In this document: positions 12,505-23,618 of the stretch, one piece after another
How the letters are laid out: each line of letters starts with the position of its first letter
Position numbering within the stretch: the stretch's first letter is position 1
NCBI RefSeq assembly: GCF_900100495.1
Contig: NZ_FNCT01000003.1
Span: 62,001-126,000, forward strand
Source of the DNA: Pseudomonas benzenivorans
GTDB taxonomy: Bacteria > Pseudomonadota > Gammaproteobacteria > Pseudomonadales > Pseudomonadaceae
DNA length: 64,000 nucleotides
Reading direction: 5' to 3'
Made by a program: the position numbers and the translations under genes
Notes under the pieces: model-generated
What the model was told of the DNA's origin: nothing
Databases searched by the model: none
The model's input: only the letters and a program-made list of their open reading frames with translations

Positions 12505-12532
12505 CGTAGCCCGGATGAATTTCCGGGCTACG
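12505..12532. repeat. GTAGCCCGGAT palindrome
   Basis: CGTAGCCCGGA / TCCGGGCTACG hairpin just before mazG. The same motif recurs at 13989-14058 and 25850-25875, a common Pseudomonas extragenic palindrome. Confidence 0.7.
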
Positions 12533-12549
12533 TTTACCAAGGATTTTCC

Positions 12550-13386
12550 ATGTACCAACTCGACGATCTGCTGCACCTGATGGCCCGCCTGCGCGATCCG
12601 CAGCATGGCTGCCCGTGGGACCTGAAGCAGTCCTACGCGAGCATCGTGCCCTACACCATCGAGGAGGCCTATGAAGTGGCCGACGCCATCGAGCGCGGCG
12701 ACTTCGACCATCTGCCGGGCGAGTTGGGCGATTTGCTGTTCCAGGTGGTGTATTACAGCCAACTGGCGCGCGAGGAGGGGCGCTTCGAGTTCGCCCAGGT
12801 GGTCGACGGCATCACCCGCAAGCTGATCCGCCGCCATCCCCATGTGTTCGTCGACGGCGACCTGTATGGCACGCCGGATGCGGCCAGGTTGGAAGAGGCG
12901 GCGGTCAAGCAGCGCTGGGAAGAGCTGAAGGCCGAGGAGCGGGCGGAAAAGGCCGCTGCACCCGAACAGTTGTCCTTGCTCGACGACGTGCCAGCGGCCC
13001 TGCCGGCCCTGAGCCGGGCGGCCAAGCTGCAGAAGCGCGCGGCCCAGGTCGGTTTCGACTGGCCGGCGGCCTTGCCGGTGGTGGACAAGGTGCGCGAAGA
13101 GCTGGACGAGGTGCTCGAGGCCATGAGCGAGAACGACCCGCAGGCGATGGCCGAGGAGATCGGCGACCTGTTGTTCGTGGTGACCAACCTGGCGCGCCAC
13201 CTCAAGGTCGAGCCGGAGTCGGCGCTGCGGGCCGCCAATGGCAAGTTCGAGCAGCGCTTCCGTTTTATCGAACAGGCATTGCGCGAAGCGGGGCGGGCCA
13301 TGGAAGATTGCGACCTGGAAGAATTGGATGCGCTCTGGGGCGAAGCCAAGAAGCTGGAAAAATTGAATACGCCGTCGGCTTGCTAG
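12550..13386 (+). CDS. mazG: Nucleoside triphosphate pyrophosphohydrolase MazG
   Basis: 278 residues, two MazG folds in tandem. The first contains LRDPQHGCPWDLKQS, EEAYEVADAI and GELGDLLFQVVYY, with the ExxE/ExxD metal-binding residues. The second contains EELDEVLEAM and EEIGDLLFVV. It hydrolyses NTPs, including damaged ones, and is linked to the stringent response. It follows relA, a conserved neighbourhood in Pseudomonas. Confidence 0.94.
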   Translation: MYQLDDLLHLMARLRDPQHGCPWDLKQSYASIVPYTIEEAYEVADAIERGDFDHLPGELGDLLFQVVYYSQLAREEGRFEFAQVVDGITRKLIRRHPHVFVDGDLYGTPDAARLEEAAVKQRWEELKAEERAEKAAAPEQLSLLDDVPAALPALSRAAKLQKRAAQVGFDWPAALPVVDKVREELDEVLEAMSENDPQAMAEEIGDLLFVVTNLARHLKVEPESALRAANGKFEQRFRFIEQALREAGRAMEDCDLEELDALWGEAKKLEKLNTPSAC

Positions 13387-13439
13387 AGCCGGCGCCGTGC
13401 CCCTCCCCACATTTATCGTTTGTCGTGCATAGGTAAGGT

Positions 13440-13979
13440 ATGGCTCTCTCACTACGCGATCAGCTGCTCAAAGCCGGGCTGGTCAACGAAAAGCAGGCCA
13501 AGCAGGTCGGCAAGGAAAAGCAGAAGCAGAAGCGCCTGGAGCACAAGGGGCAGGTCGAGAAGGACGAGTCGCAAAAGCTCGCCGCGCAGCAGGCCATGGC
13601 CGAGAAAGCCGCGCGCGACCAGGAGCTGAACCGCCAGCAGCAGGAGAAGGCCGAGCAGAAGGCCCGCGCCGCGCAGATCAAGCAGTTGATCGAGGTCTCC
13701 CGCCTGCCCAAGCTGACCACCGAGGATTACTACAACTTCGTCGACGACAAGAAGGTCAAGCGCCTGTCGGTGAACAAGCTGATGCGCGACAAGCTCAGCC
13801 GCGGCTCGCTGGCCATCGTGCGGCATGGCGGTGCTTACGAGGTGATTCCGCGCGAGGCGGCGCTGAAGATCCAGGAGCGCGATGCGCGGCGCATCGTCCT
13901 GCTCAACACACCGACCGAGGCGCCGGACGCCGACGACCCGTACGCCGCCTACCAGGTGCCGGACGACCTGATGTGGTAA
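13440..13979 (+). CDS. DUF2058 family protein
   Basis: 179 residues. It starts MALSLRDQLLKAGLVNEKQAKQ. A long charged, probably coiled-coil region rich in Lys, Gln and Glu (about 20-80) follows, then a compact C-terminal domain containing YYNFVDDKKVKRL and RGSLAIVRHGG. This is the YaiL/DUF2058 family, often described as nucleoprotein or polynucleotidyltransferase-regulator-like; its function is not established. It is 53 bases after mazG on the same strand. Confidence 0.82.
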   Translation: MALSLRDQLLKAGLVNEKQAKQVGKEKQKQKRLEHKGQVEKDESQKLAAQQAMAEKAARDQELNRQQQEKAEQKARAAQIKQLIEVSRLPKLTTEDYYNFVDDKKVKRLSVNKLMRDKLSRGSLAIVRHGGAYEVIPREAALKIQERDARRIVLLNTPTEAPDADDPYAAYQVPDDLMW

Positions 13980-13988
13980 GCCAAGCGG

Positions 13989-14058
13989 CGTAGCCCGGAT
14001 GCAATCCGGGAGCCTCTTGTGCAACCGCTATCGTTCCCCGGATTTCATCCGGGCTACG
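13989..14058. repeat. GTAGCCCGGAT palindrome pair
   Basis: CGTAGCCCGGATGCAATCCGGG followed about 25 bases later by the complementary arm CCCGGATTTCATCCGGGCTACG. It lies between convergent genes (DUF2058 and DUF3108). Confidence 0.7.
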
Positions 14059-14116
14059 GTTTCGCGCATTTCGTCGGAGCGGCGGGGGGGGGGGCAGCGT
14101 TCCTACCGTCGCATAA

Positions 14117-14140
14117 GAAAGCCGGGCATTGCCCGGCTTC
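14117..14140 (-). terminator. Terminator after the DUF3108 gene
   Basis: GAAGCCGGGCAATGCCCGGCTTTCTT on the minus strand: a GC-rich hairpin with a T-rich tail 17 bases past the stop of the purM-purN-DUF3108 gene group. Confidence 0.7.
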
Positions 14141-14157
14141 GCGTGTGTCCGTGACGC

Positions 14158-14874
14158 TCAGTCTTGGCGGCCTTCGACCGGCTTGCCCTCGACCGTGCCG
14201 TCTTTGAGCATGATCTGGTATTCCTTGCCGTCCTTCTCCACCTGGTGCAGGCGCACCAGCAGGTGGCCCCAGTCCTTGGCGAACCAGAGCACGGTCTTGC
14301 GCGCGCTCTGGGTCGGGTCGCGGACCCGTTCGACCTTGATCGCGTCGATCAGGCCGGCCTTGGTGCGGACGGCTTCTTCGCCGAGCACGCGGAAGTCGTA
14401 AGTCTCGATCTCGTCGCCGTCGACCACCTGATAGCTCATGCTTTTCTTGCCAGCGGCGACGTCATATTGCAGGGCCAGCTGATAGGTCGACTTGTCCTGC
14501 AGGCCGAGGTTGAGCGGGAAGCGCACCGCTGTGCCGCGGTCGTTGCCGAGCACCTGCTTGGCGCTCCAGTCGAAGTCCTGCTCGACCTCTTTGCCCTTGC
14601 CCAGGCCGCTGCGTTCGTAGCGGTAGGTCAGCGGCAGGAAGGCATTGTTCTCGAGGCGAAAGGTGCTCTGTTCGCTGACGCTGGCGACCAGCATCGAGGC
14701 CTCGAAGCTGAGTTGCCAGCGACCATCGTCGAGGCGCTGCAGGTTGCGCTCGGCGGTGCCGCTGATCGGCACTTGCTTCCAGTCGGCGGTGTAGCTGGCG
14801 GAGAACGGCTTCAGCTCGCTGGCCAAGGCCGGCAGGCTGAATAACGCAAGGGCGAACAGTAAGGCGCGACGCAT
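14158..14874 (-). CDS. DUF3108 exported protein
   Basis: 238 residues with a clear signal peptide (MRRALLFALALFSLPALA, cut after LASE or nearby). The mature part is beta-rich and begins LKPFSASYTADWKQVPISGTAER, typical of DUF3108 periplasmic proteins. It starts 8 bases after the purN stop on the same strand, so it is probably co-transcribed with purM-purN. The role is unknown. Confidence 0.8.
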   Translation of the reverse strand: MRRALLFALALFSLPALASELKPFSASYTADWKQVPISGTAERNLQRLDDGRWQLSFEASMLVASVSEQSTFRLENNAFLPLTYRYERSGLGKGKEVEQDFDWSAKQVLGNDRGTAVRFPLNLGLQDKSTYQLALQYDVAAGKKSMSYQVVDGDEIETYDFRVLGEEAVRTKAGLIDAIKVERVRDPTQSARKTVLWFAKDWGHLLVRLHQVEKDGKEYQIMLKDGTVEGKPVEGRQD

Positions 14875-14882
14875 GGTGTCTC

Positions 14883-15533
14883 CTAGGTTCGGATCAGGTG
14901 GCCGGTGCTCGGCAGTGGCTGGCCGTCCAGCATTGCGCCTTGGGCGCCGAGGCGCAAGCGGCCCTCGGCGAACCAGCGTACGGCCAGCGGGTAGATCAGG
15001 TGTTCCTGTTGGTGCACCCGTTGTGCCAGGCTGTCCAGCGAGTCGCCGGCCTGCACCGGGATCACTGCCTGTACGACCAGGGGGCCGCCGTCGAGTTCCT
15101 CGGTGACGAAGTGCACGCTGCAGCCATGCTCGGCATCGCCTGCCTCCAGGGCGCGCTGGTGGGTGTGCAGGCCTTTGTATTTGGGCAGCAGTGAGGGGTG
15201 GATATTCAGCAGGCGTCCGGCGTAGTGGCGGACGAAGTCCGGCGAGAGGATGCGCATGAAGCCGGCCAGCACCACCAGCTGCGGCGCGAAGGCATCGATG
15301 GCTTCGATCAGCGCCGCGTCGAAGGCTTCGCGGCCGGCGAAGGTTTTATGGTCGAGGACCCGGGTATCGATGCCGGCAGCCCTGGCCCGCTCCAGGCCGT
15401 AGGCATCGGCGCGGTTGGAGATCACCGCGCGGATGCGCACTGGGCTGTCACCCGCGGTGCTGCGGTCTATCAGCGCCTGCAGGTTGCTGCCGGAGCCGGA
15501 GATCAGCACCACTACATTGCAGGTCGTCGGCAT
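14883..15533 (-). CDS. purN: Phosphoribosylglycinamide formyltransferase
   Basis: Third step of purine synthesis, transferring formyl from 10-formyl-THF to GAR. 216 residues. The GAR-binding loop is LISGSGSNLQAL. The catalytic triad motifs are visible: N/H in LLNIHPSLLPKYKGLHTHQRAL (about 104-125) and D in EELDGGPLVVQ (about 142). The start codon overlaps the purM stop by one base. Confidence 0.96.
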   Translation of the reverse strand: MPTTCNVVVLISGSGSNLQALIDRSTAGDSPVRIRAVISNRADAYGLERARAAGIDTRVLDHKTFAGREAFDAALIEAIDAFAPQLVVLAGFMRILSPDFVRHYAGRLLNIHPSLLPKYKGLHTHQRALEAGDAEHGCSVHFVTEELDGGPLVVQAVIPVQAGDSLDSLAQRVHQQEHLIYPLAVRWFAEGRLRLGAQGAMLDGQPLPSTGHLIRT

Positions 15534-16591
15534 CAGTGGCTTTTCAGGTTGTTCAACACGACACGCTCGGCGCCCTCGGCCGCGGCGCCGATCTGGCCGA
15601 TCACCCAGGGCTGCTCACCATTGGCGCGAAGGCTGGCCAGGGCCGCGTCGACCTGGTCCTGGGCCACGCAGATGACCATGCCGACGCCGCAGTTGAGGAC
15701 GCGGTGCATCTCGTGCTCGTCGACGTTGCCTTGTTCCTGCAGCCAGTCGAATACCGCCGGGCGGCTCCAGCTGGCTACGTCGATCAGCGCCTGGGCGCCC
15801 TCCGGCAGTACGCGCGGGATGTTGTCGAGCAGGCCGCCACCGGTGATGTGGGCCATGGCCTTGACCGCGCCGGTGTCCTTGATCAGCTTGAGCAGCGGCT
15901 TGACGTAGATGCGGGTCGGCGCCATCAGCAGTTCGGTCAGCGGCTTGCCGCCAAGCTGGATGGCTTCGATATCGGCACCGGCAACTTCGATGATCTTGCG
16001 GATCAGCGAGTAGCCGTTGGAGTGCGGGCCGGAGGAGGGCAGGGCGATCAGCGCGTCACCGCTGGCGACCTTGGAGCCGTCGATGATCTCGGCCTTTTCC
16101 ACTACGCCGACGCAGAAGCCGGCCAGGTCGTAGTCCTCGCCTTCGTACATGCCCGGCATCTCGGCGGTTTCACCGCCGACCAGGGAGCAGCCGGCCAGTT
16201 CGCAGCCGGCGCCGATGCCGGTGACCACGGTGGCGGCCACGTCGACGTTGAGCTTGCCGGTGGCGTAGTAGTCGAGGAAGAACAGCGGCTCGGCGCCGCA
16301 CACCACCAGGTCGTTGACGCACATGGCGACCAGGTCCTGGCCGATGCTGTCGTGCTTGTTCAGGTTCAACGCCAGGCGCAGCTTGGTGCCCACGCCGTCG
16401 GTGCCGGACACCAGCACCGGCTGCTTGTAGCCGGCCGGGATCTCGCAGAGCGCGCCGAAGCCGCCCAGGCCGCCCATTACCTCCGGACGGGCGGTGCGCT
16501 TGGCCACGCCCTTGATGCGTTCGACCAGGGCTTCGCCCGCGTCGATGTCTACACCTGCGTCCTTGTAGCTGATGGAGGGTTGCTTGCTCAT
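15533..16591 (-). CDS. purM: Phosphoribosylformylglycinamidine cyclo-ligase
   Basis: AIR synthetase, the fifth step of purine synthesis. 352 residues starting [20 protein letters not shown]. Signature elements are [55 protein letters not shown] and the C-terminal [16 protein letters not shown]. It forms an operon with purN and diverges from the DUF2066 gene. Confidence 0.97.
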   Translation of the reverse strand: MSKQPSISYKDAGVDIDAGEALVERIKGVAKRTARPEVMGGLGGFGALCEIPAGYKQPVLVSGTDGVGTKLRLALNLNKHDSIGQDLVAMCVNDLVVCGAEPLFFLDYYATGKLNVDVAATVVTGIGAGCELAGCSLVGGETAEMPGMYEGEDYDLAGFCVGVVEKAEIIDGSKVASGDALIALPSSGPHSNGYSLIRKIIEVAGADIEAIQLGGKPLTELLMAPTRIYVKPLLKLIKDTGAVKAMAHITGGGLLDNIPRVLPEGAQALIDVASWSRPAVFDWLQEQGNVDEHEMHRVLNCGVGMVICVAQDQVDAALASLRANGEQPWVIGQIGAAAEGAERVVLNNLKSH

Positions 16592-16790
16592 AGATCCAGG
16601 CCTTTAGGGGAAATTCGGATGTGCACCGGCGCTGCAACGACCGGTCGGCGAAGGCGCGCGATTTTATCAGGCTTGCCGGGCAGCGGCCACCCGGCCCGCG
16701 CTGTGGTTGCCGGGGCGTCGGCGGCTGTTTAAGGTATAAGCGGTTTACTCCGGCCTGTGCGCCGCCTTCCGTCTGTTGAGAGCCTTTTCC

Positions 16791-17900
16791 ATGCGCCTGA
16801 TCGCTCGCCTGCTCGTCTTGTGTCTGCCGCTGTTCAGCCTGCCGAGCGTCGCGGCGACGGTCAGCGACCTGTATCAGGTGCGTGAGCCGGTCGCCAGCCA
16901 GCAGCCGGAAGAGCGTCAGGCCGCCTTGGGCCGGGCCCTGGAGACGCTGGTGCTGCGCCTGACCGGCAGCCGCGAGGCGGCGCAGAGCCCGGCGCTGGCC
17001 GAGCTGCGCAAGGATCCGCAGCAGATCGTCAGCCAGTACGGTTACGAAGCTGACAGCCTGCTGGTCGATTTCGACCCGCTGAGCACCGATCGCAGCCTGC
17101 GCCAGGCCGGTTTGCCGCTGTGGGGCGCCAATCGGCCGGCGATCATGACCTGGTGGCTGAACGACGGCAGCGCCGGTTCGAGCCTGGTCGGCGATGGCCA
17201 GGACAGCGCGGCGCCGTTGCAGCGGGCGGCGCAACACCGCGGCCTGCCGCTGCGCCTGCCGTTGGCCGACCTCGGCGAGCAGCTGGTCGCTACGCCGGAG
17301 AACCTCGGCGCGAGCGAGCCCGATGCCTTGCGCTCGGCCTCCGAGCGCTACGCCGCCGATGCCCTGCTGGCGGTGCAGGCCCGCGAAGACAATGGCCAGT
17401 GGCACGCCGAGTGGCGCCTGTGGTTGGGTGAGGCACGCGAGCAGGGCAAGGCGCAGGGCGCCGACCAGGCGGCACTGGCCGATGCCGTGCTGCTGGCGCT
17501 GAGCGAGCGCTTGGCGCCGCGTTTCGTTGCCGCACCGGGCGCGGCCTCCAACCTGACCCTGGAAGTGCAGGGTGCCGATCTGGCGCGCTACGCCGAGTTG
17601 CAGCGGATTCTCGAACCCTTCGCCGCGCAGTTGCAGCGGGTCGAGGGCGATCGCCTGATCTATCGGGTCAACGCCAGCGCCGAACAACTGCGCGCGCAAC
17701 TGGCCTTGGCGAATTTGCAGGAGATGCCGGCGGAGGTCGCTCCGGTCGATACCGCGGCGGCCACTGCCGCGCCGGCCGATGCCAGCCAACCAGCGGCCGC
17801 TCAGCCAAGCGCGAACGAACCGGCGGCCGGCGTACCGGCGGCCGGCACACCGGCGCCGCAGATCGTGCCGCGCGACGATGTGCTGCGCTTTCGCTGGTAG
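16791..17900 (+). CDS. DUF2066 exported protein
   Basis: 369 residues. The signal peptide MRLIARLLVLCLPLFSLPSVAA is followed by VSDLYQVREPVASQQPEERQAAL, the typical start of DUF2066 proteins. The C-terminal 60 residues are Ala/Pro-rich and low in complexity. The ATG at 16791 is preferred to a TTG 15 bases upstream. It lies opposite purM and ahead of the permease/hda pair, as in other pseudomonads. The function is unknown. Confidence 0.8.
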   Translation: MRLIARLLVLCLPLFSLPSVAATVSDLYQVREPVASQQPEERQAALGRALETLVLRLTGSREAAQSPALAELRKDPQQIVSQYGYEADSLLVDFDPLSTDRSLRQAGLPLWGANRPAIMTWWLNDGSAGSSLVGDGQDSAAPLQRAAQHRGLPLRLPLADLGEQLVATPENLGASEPDALRSASERYAADALLAVQAREDNGQWHAEWRLWLGEAREQGKAQGADQAALADAVLLALSERLAPRFVAAPGAASNLTLEVQGADLARYAELQRILEPFAAQLQRVEGDRLIYRVNASAEQLRAQLALANLQEMPAEVAPVDTAAATAAPADASQPAAAQPSANEPAAGVPAAGTPAPQIVPRDDVLRFRW

Positions 17901-17951
17901 ACTGCCGCGCACTGTCGCTGGGCAGCCTGTTTCGTCAACTGAGGACCGAGC

Positions 17952-19043
17952 ATGAACGATTCGCGTCGCTGGCTATGGATGGCTGGGCTGCTCCTGCTCG
18001 GCTGGCTGTTGTACCTGCTGCTGCCGATTCTCTCGCCATTCCTGATCGGCGTGTTGCTGGCCTATCTCGGCGATCCGCTGGTGGACCGCCTGGAGCGCTG
18101 GAGACTCTCGCGCACCTGGGGCGTGATCGCGGTATTCACCCTGTTCGGCTTGATCCTGGCGATTCTGCTGCTGGTGCTGGTGCCGATGCTCGGCAAGCAA
18201 CTGATGCGCCTCTACGAGTTGACCCCGCAGATCCTCGACTGGGCGCAGCATGCTGCGTTGCCCTGGATTCAGGCCAAGCTCGGCCTGGCCGACGGCTTCT
18301 GGCGCTTCGACCAGCTCAAGGCGGCCTTCTCTGCGCACCTGGGCAAGACCACCGACATCGTCGGCATGCTGCTGTCGCAGGTCACCGCCTCGGGCCTGGC
18401 GCTGCTGGGCTGGCTGGCCAACCTGCTGCTGATTCCGGTGGTGTGCTTCTACCTGATGCGCGACTGGGACCTGCTGGTCGCCAGGCTGCGTGGCCTGTTG
18501 CCGCGCAATCGTGAAGGGCTGGTGGTGCAGTTGGTCGGCGAGTGCCACGAGGTGCTCGGCGCTTTCCTGCGCGGGCAGTTGCTGGTGATGTTGGCGCTGG
18601 GGATGGTGTACGCCGCCGGTCTGATGCTGGTCGGCCTGGAGCTGGGGCTGTTGATCGGTGTGCTGGCCGGCCTGGCCAGTATCGTGCCCTACTTGGGCAT
18701 GGTGGTGGGGATCGGCGCGGCGTTGAGCGCCGGGCTGTTCCAGTTCGGCGGCGAACTCTACCCGTTGCTGGCGATTGCCGCGGTATTCATGGTCGGGCAA
18801 CTGCTCGAAGGGATGCTGCTGACGCCTTGGCTGGTCGGCGACCGGATCGGCCTGCATCCGGTGGCGGTGATCTTCGCGATCATGGCCGGCGGCCAGCTGT
18901 TCGGCTTCAGTGGCATCCTGCTGGCCCTGCCGGTGGCTGCGGTGATCATGGTTTTGCTGCGCCATGCGCATGATTTCTATAAACTTTCCGCACTTTACGG
19001 AGAGTCCCCAAACGGTTCCGAGGAACCGCCAAGCCCTGCATGA
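17952..19043 (+). CDS. AI-2E/PerM family transporter
   Basis: 363-residue inner-membrane protein with about eight hydrophobic segments: three at the N-terminus (WLWMAGLLLLGWLLYLLLPILSP region and others) and a C-terminal cluster (LLVMLALGMVYAAGLMLVGLELGLLIGV, GLASIVPYLGMVVGIGAAL). The PYLG motif is typical of the AI-2 exporter/PerM superfamily. The substrate cannot be inferred. It overlaps the hda start by 4 bases (ATGA), so the two are coupled. Confidence 0.85.
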   Translation: MNDSRRWLWMAGLLLLGWLLYLLLPILSPFLIGVLLAYLGDPLVDRLERWRLSRTWGVIAVFTLFGLILAILLLVLVPMLGKQLMRLYELTPQILDWAQHAALPWIQAKLGLADGFWRFDQLKAAFSAHLGKTTDIVGMLLSQVTASGLALLGWLANLLLIPVVCFYLMRDWDLLVARLRGLLPRNREGLVVQLVGECHEVLGAFLRGQLLVMLALGMVYAAGLMLVGLELGLLIGVLAGLASIVPYLGMVVGIGAALSAGLFQFGGELYPLLAIAAVFMVGQLLEGMLLTPWLVGDRIGLHPVAVIFAIMAGGQLFGFSGILLALPVAAVIMVLLRHAHDFYKLSALYGESPNGSEEPPSPA

Positions 19044-19744
19044 AACCCATTCAACTGCCGTTGGGTGTGCGTCTGCGCGATGACGCCACCTTTGCCAACT
19101 ACTACCCCGGCGCCAACGCCGCGGCGCTCGGCTATGTCGAGCGCCTGTGCGAGGCGGAGGCCGGCTGGACGGAAAGCTTGATCTATCTCTGGGGCGGCGA
19201 GGGCGTGGGGCGCAGCCACCTGCTGCAGGCGGCCTGTCTGCGTTTCGAGCAGCGTGGCGAGCAGGCGGTCTACCTGCCGCTGGCCGAGGTGGTCGAGTAC
19301 GGCCCGGAGCTACTGGACAACCTGGAGCAGTGCGAGCTGGTCTGTCTCGACGACCTGGAGGCCGTGGCCGGGCGCCGCGAGTGGGAAGAGGCGCTGTTCC
19401 ACCTGTTCAACCGTCTGCGCGACGGCGGCCGGCGTTTGCTGCTGGCGGCCGGCACCTCGCCGCGCGAGGTGCCGGTCAAGCTAGCGGACCTGCAGTCGCG
19501 CCTGACCCTGGCGCTGGTGTTCCAGTTGCACGCACTGTCCGATGAAGACAAGCTGCGTGCCCTGCAGCTGCGCGCCTCGCGCCGCGGCCTGCACCTGAGC
19601 GACGAGGTCGGCCGCTTCATCCTGACCCGCGGCGAGCGCAGCATGAGCGCGCTGTTCGAGCTGCTGGAGCGGCTGGATCAGGCCTCGCTGCAGGCGCAGC
19701 GCAAGCTGACCATTCCCTTCCTGAAAGAGACCCTGGGCTGGTGA
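19040..19744 (+). CDS. hda: DnaA regulatory inactivator Hda
   Basis: 234-residue DnaA-like AAA+ protein without the DnaA DNA-binding domain. With the beta clamp it stimulates ATP hydrolysis by DnaA and so prevents re-initiation. It starts MKPIQLPLGVRLRDDATFANYY; the clamp-binding QLPL motif is at residues 5-8. The Walker A variant GGEGVGRSHLL (Arg for Lys, usual for Hda) is near 54, and CLDDLEAVAG and RGERSMSALFELL follow. Confidence 0.94.
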   Translation: MKPIQLPLGVRLRDDATFANYYPGANAAALGYVERLCEAEAGWTESLIYLWGGEGVGRSHLLQAACLRFEQRGEQAVYLPLAEVVEYGPELLDNLEQCELVCLDDLEAVAGRREWEEALFHLFNRLRDGGRRLLLAAGTSPREVPVKLADLQSRLTLALVFQLHALSDEDKLRALQLRASRRGLHLSDEVGRFILTRGERSMSALFELLERLDQASLQAQRKLTIPFLKETLGW

Positions 19745-19814
19745 CAGTCGGGTTGTCAGCGGCAGTCGTAGGCTGGGTTGGCCGCATGTGGGGAATCCAG
19801 CCGGATTTGCTGCG

Positions 19815-19864
19815 GCGTAACCCGGCATCGCGGCGGGGCTGCTGGCGCTATGCCGGGTTACGCG
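19815..19864. repeat. Imperfect inverted repeat between hda and DUF2069 gene
   Basis: GCGTAACCCGGCAT and its complement ATGCCGGGTTACGC surround a GC-rich loop, in the convergent gap 19745-19984. It may terminate both transcripts. A further GCGCTAACCCGG-like half site lies nearby at about 19903. No gene was seen in this gap. Confidence 0.6.
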
Positions 19865-19984
19865 GCGCTCGGGGGCCGTGTCGTCGACAGGCCCGTAGCA
19901 TGCGCCGCTAACCCGGCCTACGGATCGCGATCCTTGTCGCAACCCAGCGGCATCCGTCGATATTCTGCAGTGCTATTGCCGGCC

Positions 19985-21440
<1,456 letters not shown>

Positions 21441-21462
21441 TTAATCGCTAAATGGAGAGGGC

Positions 21463-22683
21463 ATGCGTCAGCGTTTCAATGACTGGCTGGAGTTCTGGCA
21501 CTTCCTCGGGCAGCGCTTTCTCGCCGACCGCGGCGCCAATAATGCCGCAGCCCTGACCTATACCACGCTTTTCGCGGTGGTGCCGATGATGACCGTAACC
21601 TTCAGCATGCTCTCCGCCGTGCCGGCGTTTCAGGGTATGGGTGAGCAGATTCAGGGTTTCGTCTTTCGCAATTTCGTACCCTCGACCGGCGAGACGGTGC
21701 AGCAATACCTGCGCGATTTCACCGCCCAGGCCCGCCAGTTGACCTGGATCGGGGTGGTGCTCCTGGCGGTCACCGCCTTCTTGATGCTGGTGACCGTCGA
21801 GAAAGCCTTCAATACCATCTGGCGGGTGCGCCAACCGCGCCGTGGGGTGTCGAGTTTCCTGCTGTACTGGGCGATCTTGAGCCTGGGACCGATCCTCCTC
21901 GGCGCGGGGTTCGCGATCAGTACCTATATCGCCTCGCTGTCGCTGATCTCCGGCCCTGCGGCGCTGCTCGGTGCGAAAACCCTGTTGGGCTTCATGCCGC
22001 TGCTGTTCGGTGTCGCGGCCTTCACCCTGCTCTATGCGACGGTGCCGAATGCGCGGGTGCCACTGGCGCACGCCTGCCTGGGAGGGCTGTTCACCGCGGT
22101 GTTGTTCGAGGCGGCCAAGGCGCTGTTCGGCTTGTATGTGCGGCTGTTTCCCGGCTATCAGCTGATCTACGGTGCCTTTGCCACGGTGCCGTTGTTTCTC
22201 CTGTGGATCTATCTGTCCTGGCTGATCGTGCTGTTCGGGGCCGAACTGGTGTGCAACCTGGGTTCCTCGCATCAATGGCGTAAGCGTGCACTGCCGCGCC
22301 TGCTGGTGGTCCTGGGGATCCTGCGGGTGTTCCATGAGCGCCAGCAGTCCGGGTTGAAGGTGCGCCACCGCGATGTGCAGCGCCGGGGGTGGCCGCTCCC
22401 CGAGCATGAGTGGGAGGAGGTGATCGATTTTCTCGAGCGCCAGCAGCTGGTCACGCCGACCGGCGCCGGTGCCTGGGTGCTGAGCCGCGATCTCAGCCAT
22501 TACAGCGTGCAGCAGCTGTTGAGTCGCTGCCCGTGGCCATTGCCGCAACCCGGGCAACTGCCGGAGCAGCTCGACGAGCCCTGGTATCCGGCGTTGCGCA
22601 GCGCCTTGGCGCGGTTGCATGAGGAGCAGGCAGCGCTGTTTGGCGGGAGCCTGGCGGATTGGCTGCATCCCAGCGCCGAGTGA
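21463..22683 (+). CDS. YihY/BrkB family inner-membrane protein
   Basis: 406 residues. The family motif [22 protein letters not shown] is near residues 23-44, with about six membrane helices up to residue 270. A charged cytoplasmic tail of about 135 residues resembles a winged-helix-like region. Once annotated as ribonuclease BN, the family is now thought not to be a nuclease; its transport function is uncertain. SD GGAG lies before the ATG at 21463. Confidence 0.88.
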   Translation: MRQRFNDWLEFWHFLGQRFLADRGANNAAALTYTTLFAVVPMMTVTFSMLSAVPAFQGMGEQIQGFVFRNFVPSTGETVQQYLRDFTAQARQLTWIGVVLLAVTAFLMLVTVEKAFNTIWRVRQPRRGVSSFLLYWAILSLGPILLGAGFAISTYIASLSLISGPAALLGAKTLLGFMPLLFGVAAFTLLYATVPNARVPLAHACLGGLFTAVLFEAAKALFGLYVRLFPGYQLIYGAFATVPLFLLWIYLSWLIVLFGAELVCNLGSSHQWRKRALPRLLVVLGILRVFHERQQSGLKVRHRDVQRRGWPLPEHEWEEVIDFLERQQLVTPTGAGAWVLSRDLSHYSVQQLLSRCPWPLPQPGQLPEQLDEPWYPALRSALARLHEEQAALFGGSLADWLHPSAE

Positions 22684-22852
22684 CGAAAAATGTCAGTTTG
22701 CGGCATGGTATCGGCAGTGGTGCTGTGCTCGTCGGCGTGACGGGGCCGCGGCAATAGAGCAAAAGGAGGCTGGCACGCTTCTGGCAATCGTCATTGCAGA
22801 TTGCTATCAGACTGCCGGCAGAGCAGGGAATGGCGGGGAGCAAAGGCGGCTT

Positions 22853-23050
22853 ATGACTACGACAAAGGGCAGGGTGATTCACCTCTATCGGCGTGATCCG
22901 CAGGAGGCGCTGGAGCGGCTGAATCGGATTACCGGGCTGCGCTTCGCGCGCTGGCCGGAGTCGCTGGTGCCGCTACCGGAGGTGGTCGAGGGGGCGGAGC
23001 CGCCACAGCCAGACCACTGCGCGACGCAGGTCGGCGGCGTTTCCGCCTAA
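22853..23050 (+). CDS. Small conserved hypothetical protein
   Basis: 65 residues, MTTTKGRVIHLYRRDPQEALERLNRITGL..., with a basic N-terminal half and a Pro/Glu-rich C-terminus. I recall similar small proteins at this locus in other pseudomonads, which supports it. The start follows an AAAGGCGG-like site at 22842. No domain is recognised. Confidence 0.6.
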   Translation: MTTTKGRVIHLYRRDPQEALERLNRITGLRFARWPESLVPLPEVVEGAEPPQPDHCATQVGGVSA

Positions 23051-23056
23051 CGGCAA

Positions 23057-23080
23057 AACCCCGCGACGGGGTGCGGGGTT
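23057..23080 (-). terminator. Terminator between convergent small genes
   Basis: AACCCCGC/GCGGGGTT hairpin. Reading minus it is followed by TTTTG, so it best serves the gene at 23100-23492, and it may also stop the plus-strand gene ending at 23050. Confidence 0.65.
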
Positions 23081-23099
23081 GCAGGGGGGGATCGCCGGC

Positions 23100-23492
23100 T
23101 CAGGCGAGTGCCTGGCGGCTATCGGTGCGTGCCAGCTCTACCGCTTGCACAAACAGCTCCTCGACTACCAGGGCCTGGGTCGGTACCGCCGAGCGCAGGC
23201 GTACCTGCATGTCTTCGATCTTCTGCTTGACCGGCAGACGGGCGATGCCGGACAGCAGGATCTTGTTGTGGATGCTGACTTTGCCGTGATCCAGGGTGAC
23301 TTCGCGGCGCTTATCGCCATCGCGATAGCTGATCAGCAGGGACACCGGCAGGTTCGCCAGCCCTGGCAGTTGCAGCCAGGCAGCGATGTTGTACTCGGCT
23401 ACGCGCCCTTCGTAGGGCGTGACCAGCAGGCGGGCTACATCGACGATGCGCGATGGCACCGGGCCGATCAACTTGTCGTGGGCTTGGGTCAT
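23100..23492 (-). CDS. Conserved hypothetical cytoplasmic protein
   Basis: 130 residues, MTQAHDKLIGPVPSRIVDVARLL..., with no signal or membrane segment. It appears to be a beta-rich single domain (YNIAAWLQLPGLANLPVSLLISY). The ATG at 23492 is chosen over one 28 codons upstream, whose N-terminus has no resemblance to a protein domain. It occupies the same position between the yihY-like gene and the thioredoxin gene as a hypothetical gene in P. aeruginosa. Function unknown. Confidence 0.65.
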   Translation of the reverse strand: MTQAHDKLIGPVPSRIVDVARLLVTPYEGRVAEYNIAAWLQLPGLANLPVSLLISYRDGDKRREVTLDHGKVSIHNKILLSGIARLPVKQKIEDMQVRLRSAVPTQALVVEELFVQAVELARTDSRQALA

Positions 23493-23618
23493 GGTCGTGT
23501 TTCCAGGCTGATAGCGGCTCGCATCCGGCACGAGTGGAAGGATTATAAGCAGGGCCTTGCCGATGAAACTGTGCACTTGGCCGACAGTTGGCGTGACCCG
23601 TCTCGCAGATTCCAGTGG